Positions 1-8,046 of a DNA stretch of 43,908 nucleotides are shown in pieces. Source of the DNA: Mycobacterium sp. URHD0025 (GTDB taxonomy: Bacteria; Actinomycetota; Actinomycetes; Mycobacteriales; Mycobacteriaceae). The stretch is from positions 1-43,908 of the forward strand of contig NZ_AUEQ01000023.1 in NCBI RefSeq assembly GCF_000426065.1, read 5' to 3'. The notes under the pieces are model-generated. The model was not told the DNA's origin. It worked only from the letters and a program-made list of their open reading frames with translations, and did no database searches. The position numbers were made by a program, and so were the translations under genes. Each line of letters starts with the position of its first letter. Position 1 is the stretch's first letter.

Positions 1-401
1 CGTCGAAGGCGCACGGCGCAGTCGTGTCGCGATCGACCGTATCGACTCATCGGCATGAACGCCGACCTGGATCTCTATACGTTCCTCGAGGGTCAGCCGT
101 GGCCGCGGCCCGCAGATATTCGGTGTGCTTGCACGGGGTTTCACTCCACCAGCTTCACGGAACCACCGACGACCGCACGTTGCCGACACGCCGGCCGCCT
201 CACCGGCCTCGCCCGCGAGAAGGCCTCGTCGGATCTGCTCCCAAAACAACGGCTTCCTCGACTGGAACAACGATCGCGCCATCACAACACTCCTCAATCA
301 GAAGGGTGTTGCATCGACCCCTTGAAACCGCCCGTGCTGTCGCGACCGTGGTGCAGAAAACGGCGAAAAGGGCGCAGGCAAACAACGCGAAACGAAACGC
401 A
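1..401. other. Left-edge region without a confident gene
   Basis: I see no recognisable gene here. The only hint is the tail of a possible plus-strand frame that enters from the left edge and stops at 56-58 (ending ...RIDSSA). An ATG at 55 overlaps this stop as ATGA and opens a 116-codon frame to 405 that starts MNADLDLYTFLEG but soon becomes rich in Arg, Pro and Cys and resembles no family I know. A second frame around 215-325 has a plausible stretch (NNGFLDWNNDRAITTLLNQKG) that might be a remnant. The region is downstream of arcA and could hold decayed sequence. Confidence 0.4.
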
Positions 402-1610
402 CTAGAGCAGATCCCGCGCCGCCGGACACGACATGCAGCGTGGCCCGCCGCGGCCGGTGCCCAGCTCCGAAGCCTCGATCGGCAGCACCTCGATACCCGA
501 ATCAGCCAGCCGCGCATTGGTTTCCGAGTTGCGTTCGTAGGCCACCACCACCCCTGGCGCCAGGGCCAGGGTGTTGTTCCCGTCGTCCCATTGCTCGCGT
601 TCGGCCGTGACCGGGTCGAGCCCGGTGTCGATCACCCGCAGTTGGTCGATTCCCATCGCGTCGGCAGCCGCCTGCACAAAAGGCACTTCGTCGTCGATCC
701 GGATCCCGGCCTCGGCGCGGTGAATCGTGAACGCCGACAACGAGTGCACGACATTGGGGTACATCACCACCGCGTCGACATCGACCATGGTGCACACGGT
801 GTCCAGGTGCATCTGGGCCCGTTCCTGCCGGATCGGCACCGCCAGCACGGTGTGGGCCAGATCGTCGTCGAACAGGCTGCGGGCCAACGCCTCGGCGCCG
901 GCCGGCGTGGTGCGCTCCCCCACTCCGACCGCCACCACCCCGGGCCCGAGAAGCAGGACGTCACCGCCCTCGACGGGTGCCGAACGTGACTCGTACGCGC
1001 GCCGCACGCCGAGGAACCGCGGATGGTGGGCGTAGATCAGATCGGTCAGCGAGGTCTCGCGGACCCGGGCCGGCAGCGCCAGCGACGTGATGGCCACGCG
1101 GGGCCCGATCCAGAACGACGAATCCCGGGTGAACAGCAGATTGGGCAGCGGCTCGATCACGAAATCTCCGCCGTGGTGCATGAGCCGCACCAGTGACAGT
1201 TCGGCACCGTGGAAGGGCACCTCGTTGAAGGTCATCCCGGCCATCAGGATGCGGGCCAGATCGCCGGGCGCGAGGGTGCGCAGATACGACGAAAGTTCCT
1301 GGGCCAATGGCACACCCAGGCGTCGCGCGTCAACCGCCGCGGAGATCCCGTGCATGCGGGCAGCGCCGCTGTGCGCCAGTGCCTCGGTCAGCAGATCCGC
1401 CAAGAGCATCACCTCGACCCCGCGTGAGCGCAGCACCTCCGCGAAGGCGTCGTGCTCCCGCTGCGCCTTGGCCACCCACGGCAGCCCGTCGAACAGCAGG
1501 GCGTCGTTGTTGCGCGGTGTCAGCCGCTGAAGCTCCGGGCCGGGCCGGTGCAGGATGACGGCGCGCAGTGTGCCGACCTCAGAGTTGGAACCGAACGCCG
1601 CAGTCTCCAC
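402..1610 (-). CDS. arcA: Arginine deiminase
   Basis: Hydrolyses arginine to citrulline and ammonia, the first step of the arginine deiminase pathway, in the cytoplasm. The 402-residue length is normal for the family. Visible motifs are FTRDSS near residue 160, the EGGD substrate-binding motif, the HLDTVCTMVD segment carrying the catalytic histidine, and the C-terminal GGPRCMSCP with the nucleophilic cysteine at about residue 392. The GTG at 1610 gives a conventional N-terminus (METAAFGSNSEVG). The rest of the pathway (arcB, arcC, antiporter) is not next to it, so it may serve acid or arginine stress rather than fermentation. It is divergent from soxR with only 33 bases between the start codons, and these hold a SoxR-like operator. 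Confidence 0.95.
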   Translation of the reverse strand: METAAFGSNSEVGTLRAVILHRPGPELQRLTPRNNDALLFDGLPWVAKAQREHDAFAEVLRSRGVEVMLLADLLTEALAHSGAARMHGISAAVDARRLGVPLAQELSSYLRTLAPGDLARILMAGMTFNEVPFHGAELSLVRLMHHGGDFVIEPLPNLLFTRDSSFWIGPRVAITSLALPARVRETSLTDLIYAHHPRFLGVRRAYESRSAPVEGGDVLLLGPGVVAVGVGERTTPAGAEALARSLFDDDLAHTVLAVPIRQERAQMHLDTVCTMVDVDAVVMYPNVVHSLSAFTIHRAEAGIRIDDEVPFVQAAADAMGIDQLRVIDTGLDPVTAEREQWDDGNNTLALAPGVVVAYERNSETNARLADSGIEVLPIEASELGTGRGGPRCMSCPAARDLL

Positions 1611-1623
1611 GCCATGACGTTAA

Positions 1624-1639
1624 CTCAACTATGGTTGAG
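1624..1639. promoter_or_regulatory. SoxR-like operator between arcA and soxR
   Basis: A perfect 6-bp inverted repeat, CTCAAC-TATG-GTTGAG, sits in the 33-base gap between the divergent arcA and soxR starts. It matches the core of known SoxR boxes (CCTCAAnnT...TTGAGG type). The right arm merges with GAGGTG, which doubles as the soxR ribosome binding site. Autoregulation of soxR, and possibly control of arcA, is inferred. Confidence 0.65.
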
Positions 1640-1643
1640 GTGT

Positions 1644-2075
1644 ATGGAGACGCACGAGTTAACTCCTGGCGAGATGTCGCAGCGCAGCGGCGTGGCAGTG
1701 TCGGCTTTGCACTTCTACGAGCGCGAGGGCTTGATCGCCAGCCGCCGCACCACGGGAAACCAGCGCCGCTACGCGCGCGAGACACTGCGCCGCGTGGCAT
1801 TCATCCGGATGTCGCAGCGGCTGGGCATACCGCTGGCCCGGATCCGGGATGCACTGTCCAGCCTGCCCGACGACCGGGTGCCGACCAGCAAGGACTGGAG
1901 CCGGCTCTCGGCCGGGTGGCGCCAGGACATCGACGACCGGATCCTGCACCTACAACGCTTGCGCGACAACCTGACCGGATGCATCGGCTGCGGTTGCCTG
2001 AGCCTGAAGACCTGCCAGTTGACCAACCCCGGCGATGTCCTGGCCGAACGCGGTCCGGGCGCCTCTCGCCTTTGA
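1644..2075 (+). CDS. soxR: Redox-sensitive MerR-family regulator SoxR
   Basis: A 143-residue transcriptional activator. The N-terminal winged helix-turn-helix (about residues 5-75, with GVAVSALHFYEREGLI) binds DNA. A dimerisation helix follows, and then the [2Fe-2S] cluster motif C113-x2-C116-x-C118-x5-C124, complete and diagnostic of SoxR. In actinobacteria SoxR generally responds to redox-cycling compounds rather than only superoxide. The ATG at 1644 was chosen because upstream in-frame starts would place the inverted-repeat operator inside the coding region and because GAGGTG lies just before it. alkB follows 34 bases downstream but appears to have its own promoter. Confidence 0.93.
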   Translation: METHELTPGEMSQRSGVAVSALHFYEREGLIASRRTTGNQRRYARETLRRVAFIRMSQRLGIPLARIRDALSSLPDDRVPTSKDWSRLSAGWRQDIDDRILHLQRLRDNLTGCIGCGCLSLKTCQLTNPGDVLAERGPGASRL

Positions 2076-2100
2076 CACAGTCGAACGTCTGTGCGATACA
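2072..2100 (+). promoter_or_regulatory. alkB promoter with LexA-like SOS box
   Basis: A TTGACA -35 (2072-2077), a 17-base spacer and a weak GATACA -10 (2095-2100) place the start of transcription within a few bases of the alkB ATG at 2110, so the mRNA would be nearly leaderless. Inside the spacer, TCGAAC-N4-GTGCGA (2081-2096) matches the mycobacterial SOS box TCGAAC-N4-GTTCGA at 11 of 12 positions. LexA repression of alkB is inferred. Confidence 0.6.
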
Positions 2101-2109
2101 CTCGCGCGC

Positions 2110-2706
2110 ATGGAGCTGGCGTTGCAAGGCTCACTGTTCGAGCACGCTGAACGTCGTCGATTAGGCAACGGCGCCTGGGTCGAGCTGCGCTCGGGCTGGC
2201 TGCCCGACGCCGACTCGCTGTTCGAAGAGTTGATGGACGGGGTCCCGTGGCGGTCCGAGGAGCGCCAGATGTATGACCGCGTGGTGGCGGTGCCACGGCT
2301 GGTGAGCTTCCACCACCTGCTCGACGAGCCGGTGCCGCATCCGCGGCTCAAACAGATCCGGCGCAGGCTCAACGACACCTTCGGTGGCGAGCTCGGTGAG
2401 CCCTTCACCACCGCGGGCCTGTGCCTGTACCGCGACGGCAACGACAGCGTCGCCTGGCACGGCGACACCATCGGGCGCAGCCGCAGCGAGGACACCATGG
2501 TGGCCATCGTCGGGCTCGGCGCGACAAGGGTTTTCGCACTGCGCCCGCGCGGCGGCGGTCACGCCCTTCGGCTACAGCACCGCCACGGCGACCTGTTGGT
2601 GATGGGCGGATCGTGCCAGCGCACCTGGGAGCACTCGATACCCAAGACCACCAGCCTGGTGGGTCCGCGGATCAGCATCCAGTTCCGCCCGCACGACGTG
2701 CGCTGA
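2110..2706 (+). CDS. alkB: AlkB-like alpha-ketoglutarate-dependent dioxygenase
   Basis: A 198-residue Fe(II)/2-oxoglutarate dioxygenase that would oxidatively remove alkyl lesions such as 1-methyladenine and 3-methylcytosine from DNA or RNA. The iron facial triad is visible as H117-x-D119 (WHGD) and H175 (TWEHSIPK). The 2-oxoglutarate-binding RxxxxxR is R187...R193 (RISIQFR) near the C-terminus. The length is typical of the bacterial AlkB-like group. The start at 2110 is set by the promoter just upstream; a longer frame beginning at 2035 would overlap soxR. A LexA-like box in the promoter suggests DNA-damage induction. Confidence 0.92.
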   Translation: MELALQGSLFEHAERRRLGNGAWVELRSGWLPDADSLFEELMDGVPWRSEERQMYDRVVAVPRLVSFHHLLDEPVPHPRLKQIRRRLNDTFGGELGEPFTTAGLCLYRDGNDSVAWHGDTIGRSRSEDTMVAIVGLGATRVFALRPRGGGHALRLQHRHGDLLVMGGSCQRTWEHSIPKTTSLVGPRISIQFRPHDVR

Positions 2707-2712
2707 GGGTCG

Positions 2713-3387
2713 CTAGGCCCTTACGTCGGCGACCGCGGAGTTGAGCAGGTCGTGGGCCCGTTTCTGGTCCACCGGTGTCACCGGCTTGCCCGGCTCCACC
2801 AGCGGGTTGGCGGTGACGATCACCATGAACGTGTCGAAACTGGCGACATAGTTGTACAGCTCGCCGGTCCGCGCCTGGCCGCCAACGGCGGTCTGCACGA
2901 TGCGATGGGTTCCGATGGTGCGCGCCCCCTCGATCTGCGGGGCCTCGACCACATCCACCTGCCCGCGGATCCCCGGACCCAGGAACTTCACCTGCTTGCA
3001 GGCGTCGCCCGGGTCGTTCAACGGGACGGGTTCGGAGGTCTCCACCGCCAGCACGATGAACCGGTTTCCCGCACCTTCGGCGGACGTGGCAGCCATGTTG
3101 CCCTTCAGCCCCTCCGGCAATGACTGGCCTTCGGCGAACTTCGCGCAATCGGCGGGATCCACTTTCACCCCTGGCGGCATCTTGTGGGGCGCCAGCATTT
3201 TCGGGTCGATTCCGGTGGGCGGCACATCGGTGACCTTGAACTCCGGGCCGAATGTTGAGCGCACCTTGGCGACGTTGGCGATGTCCGCGTGGGCGGAAGC
3301 CGACTGGTCCGATTGACCGCAGGCGACCAATCCGGCGGCGCAGACGAGGACGCCCGCGGTGGCGAGCAAGACGTGGTGGTTCTCCAT
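2713..3387 (-). CDS. DUF5642-family lipoprotein
   Basis: A 224-residue predicted exported lipoprotein. From the ATG at 3387 it has a short signal peptide (HHVLLATAGVLVCAAG) and a lipobox, LVAC, so it should be anchored in the cell envelope. The mature part resembles the mycobacterial DUF5642 family (TFGPEFKVTDVPP... near the start, a YNYVASFDTFMVIVTANP strand near the end). No enzymatic function is known to me. It lies 47 bases downstream of a second DUF5642 protein on the same strand, so the two probably form an operon of diverged paralogues. The start at 3387 gives a cleaner signal peptide than the longer frame from 3429. Confidence 0.8.
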   Translation of the reverse strand: MENHHVLLATAGVLVCAAGLVACGQSDQSASAHADIANVAKVRSTFGPEFKVTDVPPTGIDPKMLAPHKMPPGVKVDPADCAKFAEGQSLPEGLKGNMAATSAEGAGNRFIVLAVETSEPVPLNDPGDACKQVKFLGPGIRGQVDVVEAPQIEGARTIGTHRIVQTAVGGQARTGELYNYVASFDTFMVIVTANPLVEPGKPVTPVDQKRAHDLLNSAVADVRA

Positions 3388-3434
3388 CGCTGGATAACAT
3401 ACCTGGGCTCGTCGACATACCCGGCGCAACCGGC

Positions 3435-4124
3435 TCAGCCGCGTAACGCCGAAACCGTTTTCACCAGCAGATCGGTGATGAATGCCGTATCGAGCGCCGG
3501 ATTGGGCGATCCGGGATCGGTGACGACGGTGATGAACAGGTGATAGACACCGGCCTCGACGGTCAGATCAGCGGTGTACGTGTCCGCATGGGATCGGGTT
3601 TCGGTGCCGCCTTCGACGACGGTGGTGATGGCGGTGGACATTCCGGCGGTCACAGCGCCCTCGATCGCCGGGGCCGCGACGGTGGTCACCGTCCCGACAG
3701 AATGCCCGCCAGAAACGCTCCACTGTTGGCAGGGCACGTCGGGATGGGGTTCGGCGGGTGCATCCTTCACCTTCGCGACGGCCGCATAGACGATGCCGCC
3801 CGGCCCGGAGGCCGACCAGCCCCGGCCGGGTTCGGTTTCGGGTGCAGCCGGCGCCGCGCACTGTTCCGGGTCAGCCGCCCACTGCGGACCGAAACCCCAC
3901 AGCGACACCGGGGTCGCCAGCGGATCGATCGCGACCACCTCGTAGCCGGGCGGCAGATCCTGGCGCACCCGTTCGATGCGGGCCGGATTGACCGTGACAG
4001 TTTCGCCGGTGGCCTGCGGCGACGAAGACGCCGGTGCCTGTTCCGGCGCCGACCGCGGTCCGCATGCCACCCCGCAAACCAGGGCGCACACCAGCGGGAC
4101 CGCCGCGACGGCGAAAAGGCGCAC
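3435..4124 (-). CDS. DUF5642-family lipoprotein, paralogue of the neighbour
   Basis: About 229 residues from the GTG at 4124. The N-terminus is a basic residue followed by a hydrophobic stretch (FAVAAVPLVCALVCG) and a lipobox-like GVAC, so it is likely a lipoprotein. The mature part has the same order of elements as the downstream paralogue: LPPGYEVVAIDP, a Cys-containing middle, and a final strand, YHLFITVVTDPGSPN, followed by a C-terminal helix. The function is unknown. The frame is open upstream to 4406, but that extension is compositionally odd and would overlap the divergent secreted-protein gene. The start is therefore moderately certain. Confidence 0.72.
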   Translation of the reverse strand: MRLFAVAAVPLVCALVCGVACGPRSAPEQAPASSSPQATGETVTVNPARIERVRQDLPPGYEVVAIDPLATPVSLWGFGPQWAADPEQCAAPAAPETEPGRGWSASGPGGIVYAAVAKVKDAPAEPHPDVPCQQWSVSGGHSVGTVTTVAAPAIEGAVTAGMSTAITTVVEGGTETRSHADTYTADLTVEAGVYHLFITVVTDPGSPNPALDTAFITDLLVKTVSALRG

Positions 4125-4278
4125 GGCGTGTTGATACCACAGCCCGGGTTTGCTGTCGAGAACGGAGGCGGCGCCGGTTGTCAATCGAATTTCGGTCACC
4201 GAAAACACGACAAGCGTTGCGATACACCGGAATTTAATTGCCGCAGGGCTGGTTTGCACCGGAAGGACATCCACGACG

Positions 4279-4545
4279 ATGGGGGCGCGACCGGTGTACG
4301 AGTTGGCGGGGGCTGTGTTGGCCGGCGGCGCGCTGTCGGCCATGGCGCTGGGCTTTCCCGCCGCCGCGCCGGCCGCGCCGTCGGGGGTCGGATCGGCGCA
4401 GGACACAGCGGACGAACTGCAAGGCCTGGGTTACGACGTCGTGATCGACCGGACCGGGACCGCGCCCCTGGACCGGTGCACCGTTCGGTCGGTGCGCCCG
4501 TCTCAGAGCGCCCCACGGACGGTCTATCTGTCGGCGCATTGCTGA
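4279..4545 (+). CDS. Small secreted mycobacterial protein
   Basis: An 88-residue protein with a Sec signal peptide (VLAGGALSAMALGFPAAAPA) ending at an AxA-type site near residue 33, leaving a mature part of about 55 residues. This contains the pattern DELQGLGYDVVIDRTGTAPLD, which I recognise as recurring in small secreted mycobacterial proteins of unknown function. It has two cysteines, one at the C-terminus. A strong ribosome binding site (GGAAGGA, 4261-4267) supports the ATG at 4279. It is divergent from the DUF5642 pair. Confidence 0.78.
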   Translation: MGARPVYELAGAVLAGGALSAMALGFPAAAPAAPSGVGSAQDTADELQGLGYDVVIDRTGTAPLDRCTVRSVRPSQSAPRTVYLSAHC

Positions 4546-4686
4546 GGGCGCCATCGGCGGCCCGAACATTTCACTGTGCAATAGATCGCGCCGCCGGACT
4601 GCGGCTTCTGCCAGCTATCGGCCAGGAAACCGTTTATCGTGCAAATCAGTTGCGCCTCACGGGGGCGTCCAATCGATTGGAGACCG

Positions 4687-5382
4687 ATGACCACCTCACT
4701 GAGGGCCGGCGGAATCGTCGTCGCCGCCTTGGCGCTCGGGGTCATGCTGGCCGGCTGCGGCGGCAAGACGGTGTCCGGCACCGCGACTGAGGCGACGGCC
4801 GGAGCCGGCGAGACCAGCACCGAACCGTCCAAGACCGGTGACGCGGGCACTCCGGCCGGACACAAGTACACGATCGTCGATTACATCCGTGACAACAAGA
4901 TCACCGAAACACCGGTGCATCGCGGTGATCCGGGTACGCCCATGTTGGACCTGCCGATACCCGAAGGCTGGCAGGACGCGACATCGACTGCTCCCGAATG
5001 GGCTTGGAGCGCAATGGTATCCACCGATCCGGAGTTCGCCGCGGATCCGCCGTCCATCATCGCGCTGATGTCCAAGCTGACCGGCGACGTTGATCAGGCC
5101 AAGATCTTGGAGTACGCCCCGAACGAGATCAGGAACCTGCCGGGCTACCAGAACCAGGGCGACGGGTCCGCCGACCAACTGAGCGGATTCGATGCGTACC
5201 AGATCGGCGGCACGTACGTGAAAGACGGCGCCACGCGGTTGATCGCTCAGAAGACCGTGGTGATCCCCGGATCCGACGGCCTGTTCGTGTTGCAGTTCAA
5301 CGCCGACGGCACCGAGGATCAGATGGTCCCGCTGATGGACGCGACCACGACGATCGACGAGCAGACGGTCATCACCCCGTAG
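4687..5382 (+). CDS. LpqN/LpqT-family lipoprotein
   Basis: A 231-residue lipoprotein with signal peptide and lipobox LAGC at about residues 20-23, then a Thr/Ala/Gly-rich linker and a single globular domain beginning near YTIVDYIRDNKI. The conserved DLPIPEGW motif, NLPGY, and the C-terminal strand LFVLQFNADG with DATTTIDEQTVI fit the LpqN/LpqT family. That family is envelope-associated; LpqN has been linked to mycolate transporters. GGAG at 4679-4682 is a weak ribosome binding site, and a 12-bp palindrome CCAATCGATTGG overlaps it. The gene is convergent with the next one, with only 2 bases between stop codons. Confidence 0.85.
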   Translation: MTTSLRAGGIVVAALALGVMLAGCGGKTVSGTATEATAGAGETSTEPSKTGDAGTPAGHKYTIVDYIRDNKITETPVHRGDPGTPMLDLPIPEGWQDATSTAPEWAWSAMVSTDPEFAADPPSIIALMSKLTGDVDQAKILEYAPNEIRNLPGYQNQGDGSADQLSGFDAYQIGGTYVKDGATRLIAQKTVVIPGSDGLFVLQFNADGTEDQMVPLMDATTTIDEQTVITP

Positions 5383-5384
5383 CT

Positions 5385-6233
5385 TTATTGCCGCGAGAAG
5401 GCCGACGCCGCGGCCACCTGCTCAGGCGTCGGCCGCGCTCCGGTGTAGCGCTCGAATTGTTCGGCGGCCTGCAGCGCGATCACCTCCGCACCGGTGATGA
5501 TGGGCACGCCGGCCGCTCTGGCCGCGGCGATGAGTGGGGTTTCGGCGGGCATGGCCACCACGTCGACGACTGCCCTGGCCGCCTCGATGGTCGCCGGTTC
5601 GAACGCGCTGCGGTGTTCGTCGGGCCCGTCGGCCATCCCGATCGGGGTCACGTTGACCAGGATGGGCGCCGTGAGTGCGCCGACCTCGGAGGCATAGGCG
5701 TAGCCCAGTGCCTCCGCGAGCGCGCGCCCGGCGTCGGCATTGCGAGCGACGACCGTTCCCTGGTGAAAACCCTTGTCTCGCAGCGCCGCACCGACCGCCT
5801 TGGCCATGCCCCCGCTGCCCCGCATCAGCACCGCGTCGCCCGGGTCCAACCGCTCGACGAGGGCCTGCACGGCCAGATAGTCGGTGTTGGAGGCGGTGAG
5901 ACGGCCACCGGGAACCGAGAGGTCGTTGACGATCGTGTTGACCGCGTCGATCGCAAGGGCCGACGGTTCGATCTCGTCGACGAGGGCCATGACGTCCTTC
6001 TTGAACGGCATCGACACCGAGCAGCCCCGGATGCCCAAGGCGCGTACACCACCGATGGCCGCGGCGATATCCGTTGTGGTGAAAGCCTTGTAGAGGTAGT
6101 CCAAGCCGAGTTCGTCGTAGAGGTAGTTGTGGAAGCGCGTCCCGATGTTGCTGGGCCGGGCCGCCAGGGAGATGCACACCAGCGTGTCTTTGTTGAGTGG
6201 TGGCCGCCGGGCGCGGGCGGGCCCCTCGCTCAC
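5385..6233 (-). CDS. Shikimate 5-dehydrogenase-like protein (AroE family)
   Basis: A 282-residue cytoplasmic oxidoreductase related to shikimate dehydrogenase. The substrate domain carries SVSMPFKKDVM, the counterpart of the AroE (V)NVTxPxK loop with the catalytic lysine, and AIDAVNTIVND and ASNTDY match the AroE NT and NTD motifs. The nucleotide-binding domain has RGSGGMAKAVG in place of the usual GxGGA loop. It belongs to the divergent, non-housekeeping subgroup, so its substrate may not be shikimate. The GTG at 6233 overlaps the pat stop codon as GTGA, which indicates translational coupling and fixes the start. Confidence 0.85.
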   Translation of the reverse strand: MSEGPARARRPPLNKDTLVCISLAARPSNIGTRFHNYLYDELGLDYLYKAFTTTDIAAAIGGVRALGIRGCSVSMPFKKDVMALVDEIEPSALAIDAVNTIVNDLSVPGGRLTASNTDYLAVQALVERLDPGDAVLMRGSGGMAKAVGAALRDKGFHQGTVVARNADAGRALAEALGYAYASEVGALTAPILVNVTPIGMADGPDEHRSAFEPATIEAARAVVDVVAMPAETPLIAAARAAGVPIITGAEVIALQAAEQFERYTGARPTPEQVAAASAFSRQ

Positions 6234-7231
6234 TGACTCACCGCCCGGATCACCTGGCGCGTCGCGTCTTTGATCTTCGCCGCCAGCTCGGGTTCCAGGC
6301 TGAGCGAGTCGACGGACGGCACCGGGACGTCGGTGAGCACGATACCCAGATCCTCGCGCTCCCATACCGCGCCGAGCCGGTCAAGGATACGGCGCATCGC
6401 GTAGTTGTCACTCAGCACCCGTGCGGTAAAGCGTTCTATACCAAGGTAATCCGCAGATACCACCAGGGCGTCCATCAGGAAGGTACCGATACCGCGGCCC
6501 TGATACTCGTCACCGACGGTGAACGCCACCTCGGCGGTGGTCGCGTCGTGCCCCTCGCGCACCACCCGGGCGTCGGCCACGACGGGGCCCAGGGCCCCCT
6601 CGGTCATCACCCAGACGAAATGGTCGGCGTAGTCGACCTCGAAGAGGTACTCGAGCAGGGCCTTGGTCGGCTTACGGACGGATTGGAAACGCCGGTAGAG
6701 GGTTTCGCTGGAGAATTCGACAGGTCCGTTCAGGGTCCGCTCGACGTCCCCTGGCAGGACGGGCCGTAGATAAAACCAGTCACCGTTGCGTACCTGCACC
6801 GGGATGGGTGTGATGAACCCGGCCAGCCGCTGGCGGGCGATACGGACCAGCCGGTCGAACATCCCGGGCAGATGCAGGATGACCTCGAAAGCCTCACGAT
6901 CGCCGACCCATCCCGTCACCGGATCGAGGGCCGTCACGGTGGCAGTGCGCGTCGCGTCGCGCAACAGTGCGATCTCACCGATGATCAGGCCGGGTTCCAG
7001 ATCGGCGACAACCGCCTGTCCGTCCGGCCCGTCGTGAACCACCCGGGTCCGCCCCGAGGCCAGCAGCATGAACGTCAGGGCCGGATCACCCTGCCGGATC
7101 AACACGTGCCCCGCCGGGACCGACAGCGGGCGCAGCAGGGCGGTCAACGGCGCCAATACCGACGGCCTGCATCCGGCGAAGAACTCCAGTGCCGCCAGGT
7201 CATCAGCACTGATCTCGGTCAGATCGGCCAC
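6230..7231 (-). CDS. pat: cAMP-dependent protein lysine acetyltransferase (Pat)
   Basis: A 333-residue fusion of an N-terminal cyclic-nucleotide-binding domain (about 15-140) and a C-terminal GNAT acetyltransferase domain (about 150-310), the exact length of the M. smegmatis enzyme. The phosphate-binding cassette GEIALLRDATRTATV is intact (G85, E86, R95). The GNAT domain keeps the catalytic glutamate E234 (TTAEVAF) and the acetyl-CoA loop YQGRGIGTF. The family acetylates acyl-CoA synthetases and universal stress proteins in response to cAMP, which lowers acetyl-CoA synthetase activity. The downstream AroE-like gene overlaps its stop codon. modA lies 32 bases upstream on the same strand and may be co-transcribed. 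Confidence 0.96.
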   Translation of the reverse strand: MADLTEISADDLAALEFFAGCRPSVLAPLTALLRPLSVPAGHVLIRQGDPALTFMLLASGRTRVVHDGPDGQAVVADLEPGLIIGEIALLRDATRTATVTALDPVTGWVGDREAFEVILHLPGMFDRLVRIARQRLAGFITPIPVQVRNGDWFYLRPVLPGDVERTLNGPVEFSSETLYRRFQSVRKPTKALLEYLFEVDYADHFVWVMTEGALGPVVADARVVREGHDATTAEVAFTVGDEYQGRGIGTFLMDALVVSADYLGIERFTARVLSDNYAMRRILDRLGAVWEREDLGIVLTDVPVPSVDSLSLEPELAAKIKDATRQVIRAVSQ

Positions 7232-7263
7232 AGTCCCAGGCTACGGCGCCACCCCGGGCTCGG

Positions 7264-8046
7264 TCAGGGCTTGGCGAATCCAGCCTTGGCGAGAGCCTTT
7301 TGGCCGGCCTCACCGGTCACCAGATCGACGAAGCGGTGAGCCAACTCCATGCGCTCGGAGTCCTTGAGCACGGCGATCGGGTAGGTGTTGACGGCCTGAG
7401 CCGCTTCGGGAAAGGCGACGCCGGCGACCTTGTCCGCGGCTCCCGCGATGTCGGTGACGTAGACCAGGCCGGCGTCGGCTTGTCCGCTGGTGACCTTGCC
7501 CAGCACATCGGTGACCGAGGTCTCCTCGCTCACCGGGTCCAGCGTCACCCCGGCGGCCTTTTCGACCTTTTCGGTGGCAGCGCCGCAGGGCACCGGCGGC
7601 GCACACACCACAACGCTGGTGCCCGGCTTGGCCAGATCGGCGAATGACTTGATGCCCTTGGGGTTTCCGGGTGCGACGGCGATGGTCAAGGTGTTGGTGG
7701 CGAAGTTCACCGGGCCGCCCTCGACGAGGTCCGCAGCCACTGCCTTGTCCATGTTCCGGGTGTCGGCCGAGGCGAACACGTCGGCGTCAGCCCCTTGGCT
7801 GAGCTGGGTGACAAGGTCGGAGGATCCGGCGAACGAGAACTCAACCGAGCTCCCCGGGTTGTCGGTCTCGAACTGCCGACCGATCTCGGTGAACGCCGAT
7901 TTCAGCGAGGCCGCGGCGAACACCGTGATCGAGCCGCCCCCGGAGCTCGAGGGCGCCGAGGCATCGTCGGCCGAGGAGCAGCCGCCGATCAGAGCGGTCG
8001 CGCTCACCGCGCTGAGCGCCAAGGCGAACATCCGGGTGGGGTTCAC
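7264..8046 (-). CDS. modA: Molybdate ABC transporter substrate-binding lipoprotein ModA
   Basis: A 260-residue periplasmic-type binding protein anchored by a lipobox (IGGC, about residue 23). Family signatures are ITVFAAASLKSAF at the mature N-terminus, the oxyanion-binding FAGSSDLVTQL, GADADVFASAD, and GLVYVTDI near the C-terminal lobe. It should capture molybdate or tungstate at the outer membrane-facing side for import. The start GTG at 8046 overlaps the stop of the upstream regulator gene (GTGA). The usual permease and ATPase genes modB and modC do not follow; pat does. Either they lie elsewhere or this copy uses another system's permease. Confidence 0.93.
   Translation of the reverse strand: MNPTRMFALALSAVSATALIGGCSSADDASAPSSSGGGSITVFAAASLKSAFTEIGRQFETDNPGSSVEFSFAGSSDLVTQLSQGADADVFASADTRNMDKAVAADLVEGGPVNFATNTLTIAVAPGNPKGIKSFADLAKPGTSVVVCAPPVPCGAATEKVEKAAGVTLDPVSEETSVTDVLGKVTSGQADAGLVYVTDIAGAADKVAGVAFPEAAQAVNTYPIAVLKDSERMELAHRFVDLVTGEAGQKALAKAGFAKP

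Noticed and set aside
24..989. 321-codon open frame on the plus strand
   Set aside because: Most of it is antisense to arcA, whose catalytic motifs are intact; its composition is that of a shadow frame.
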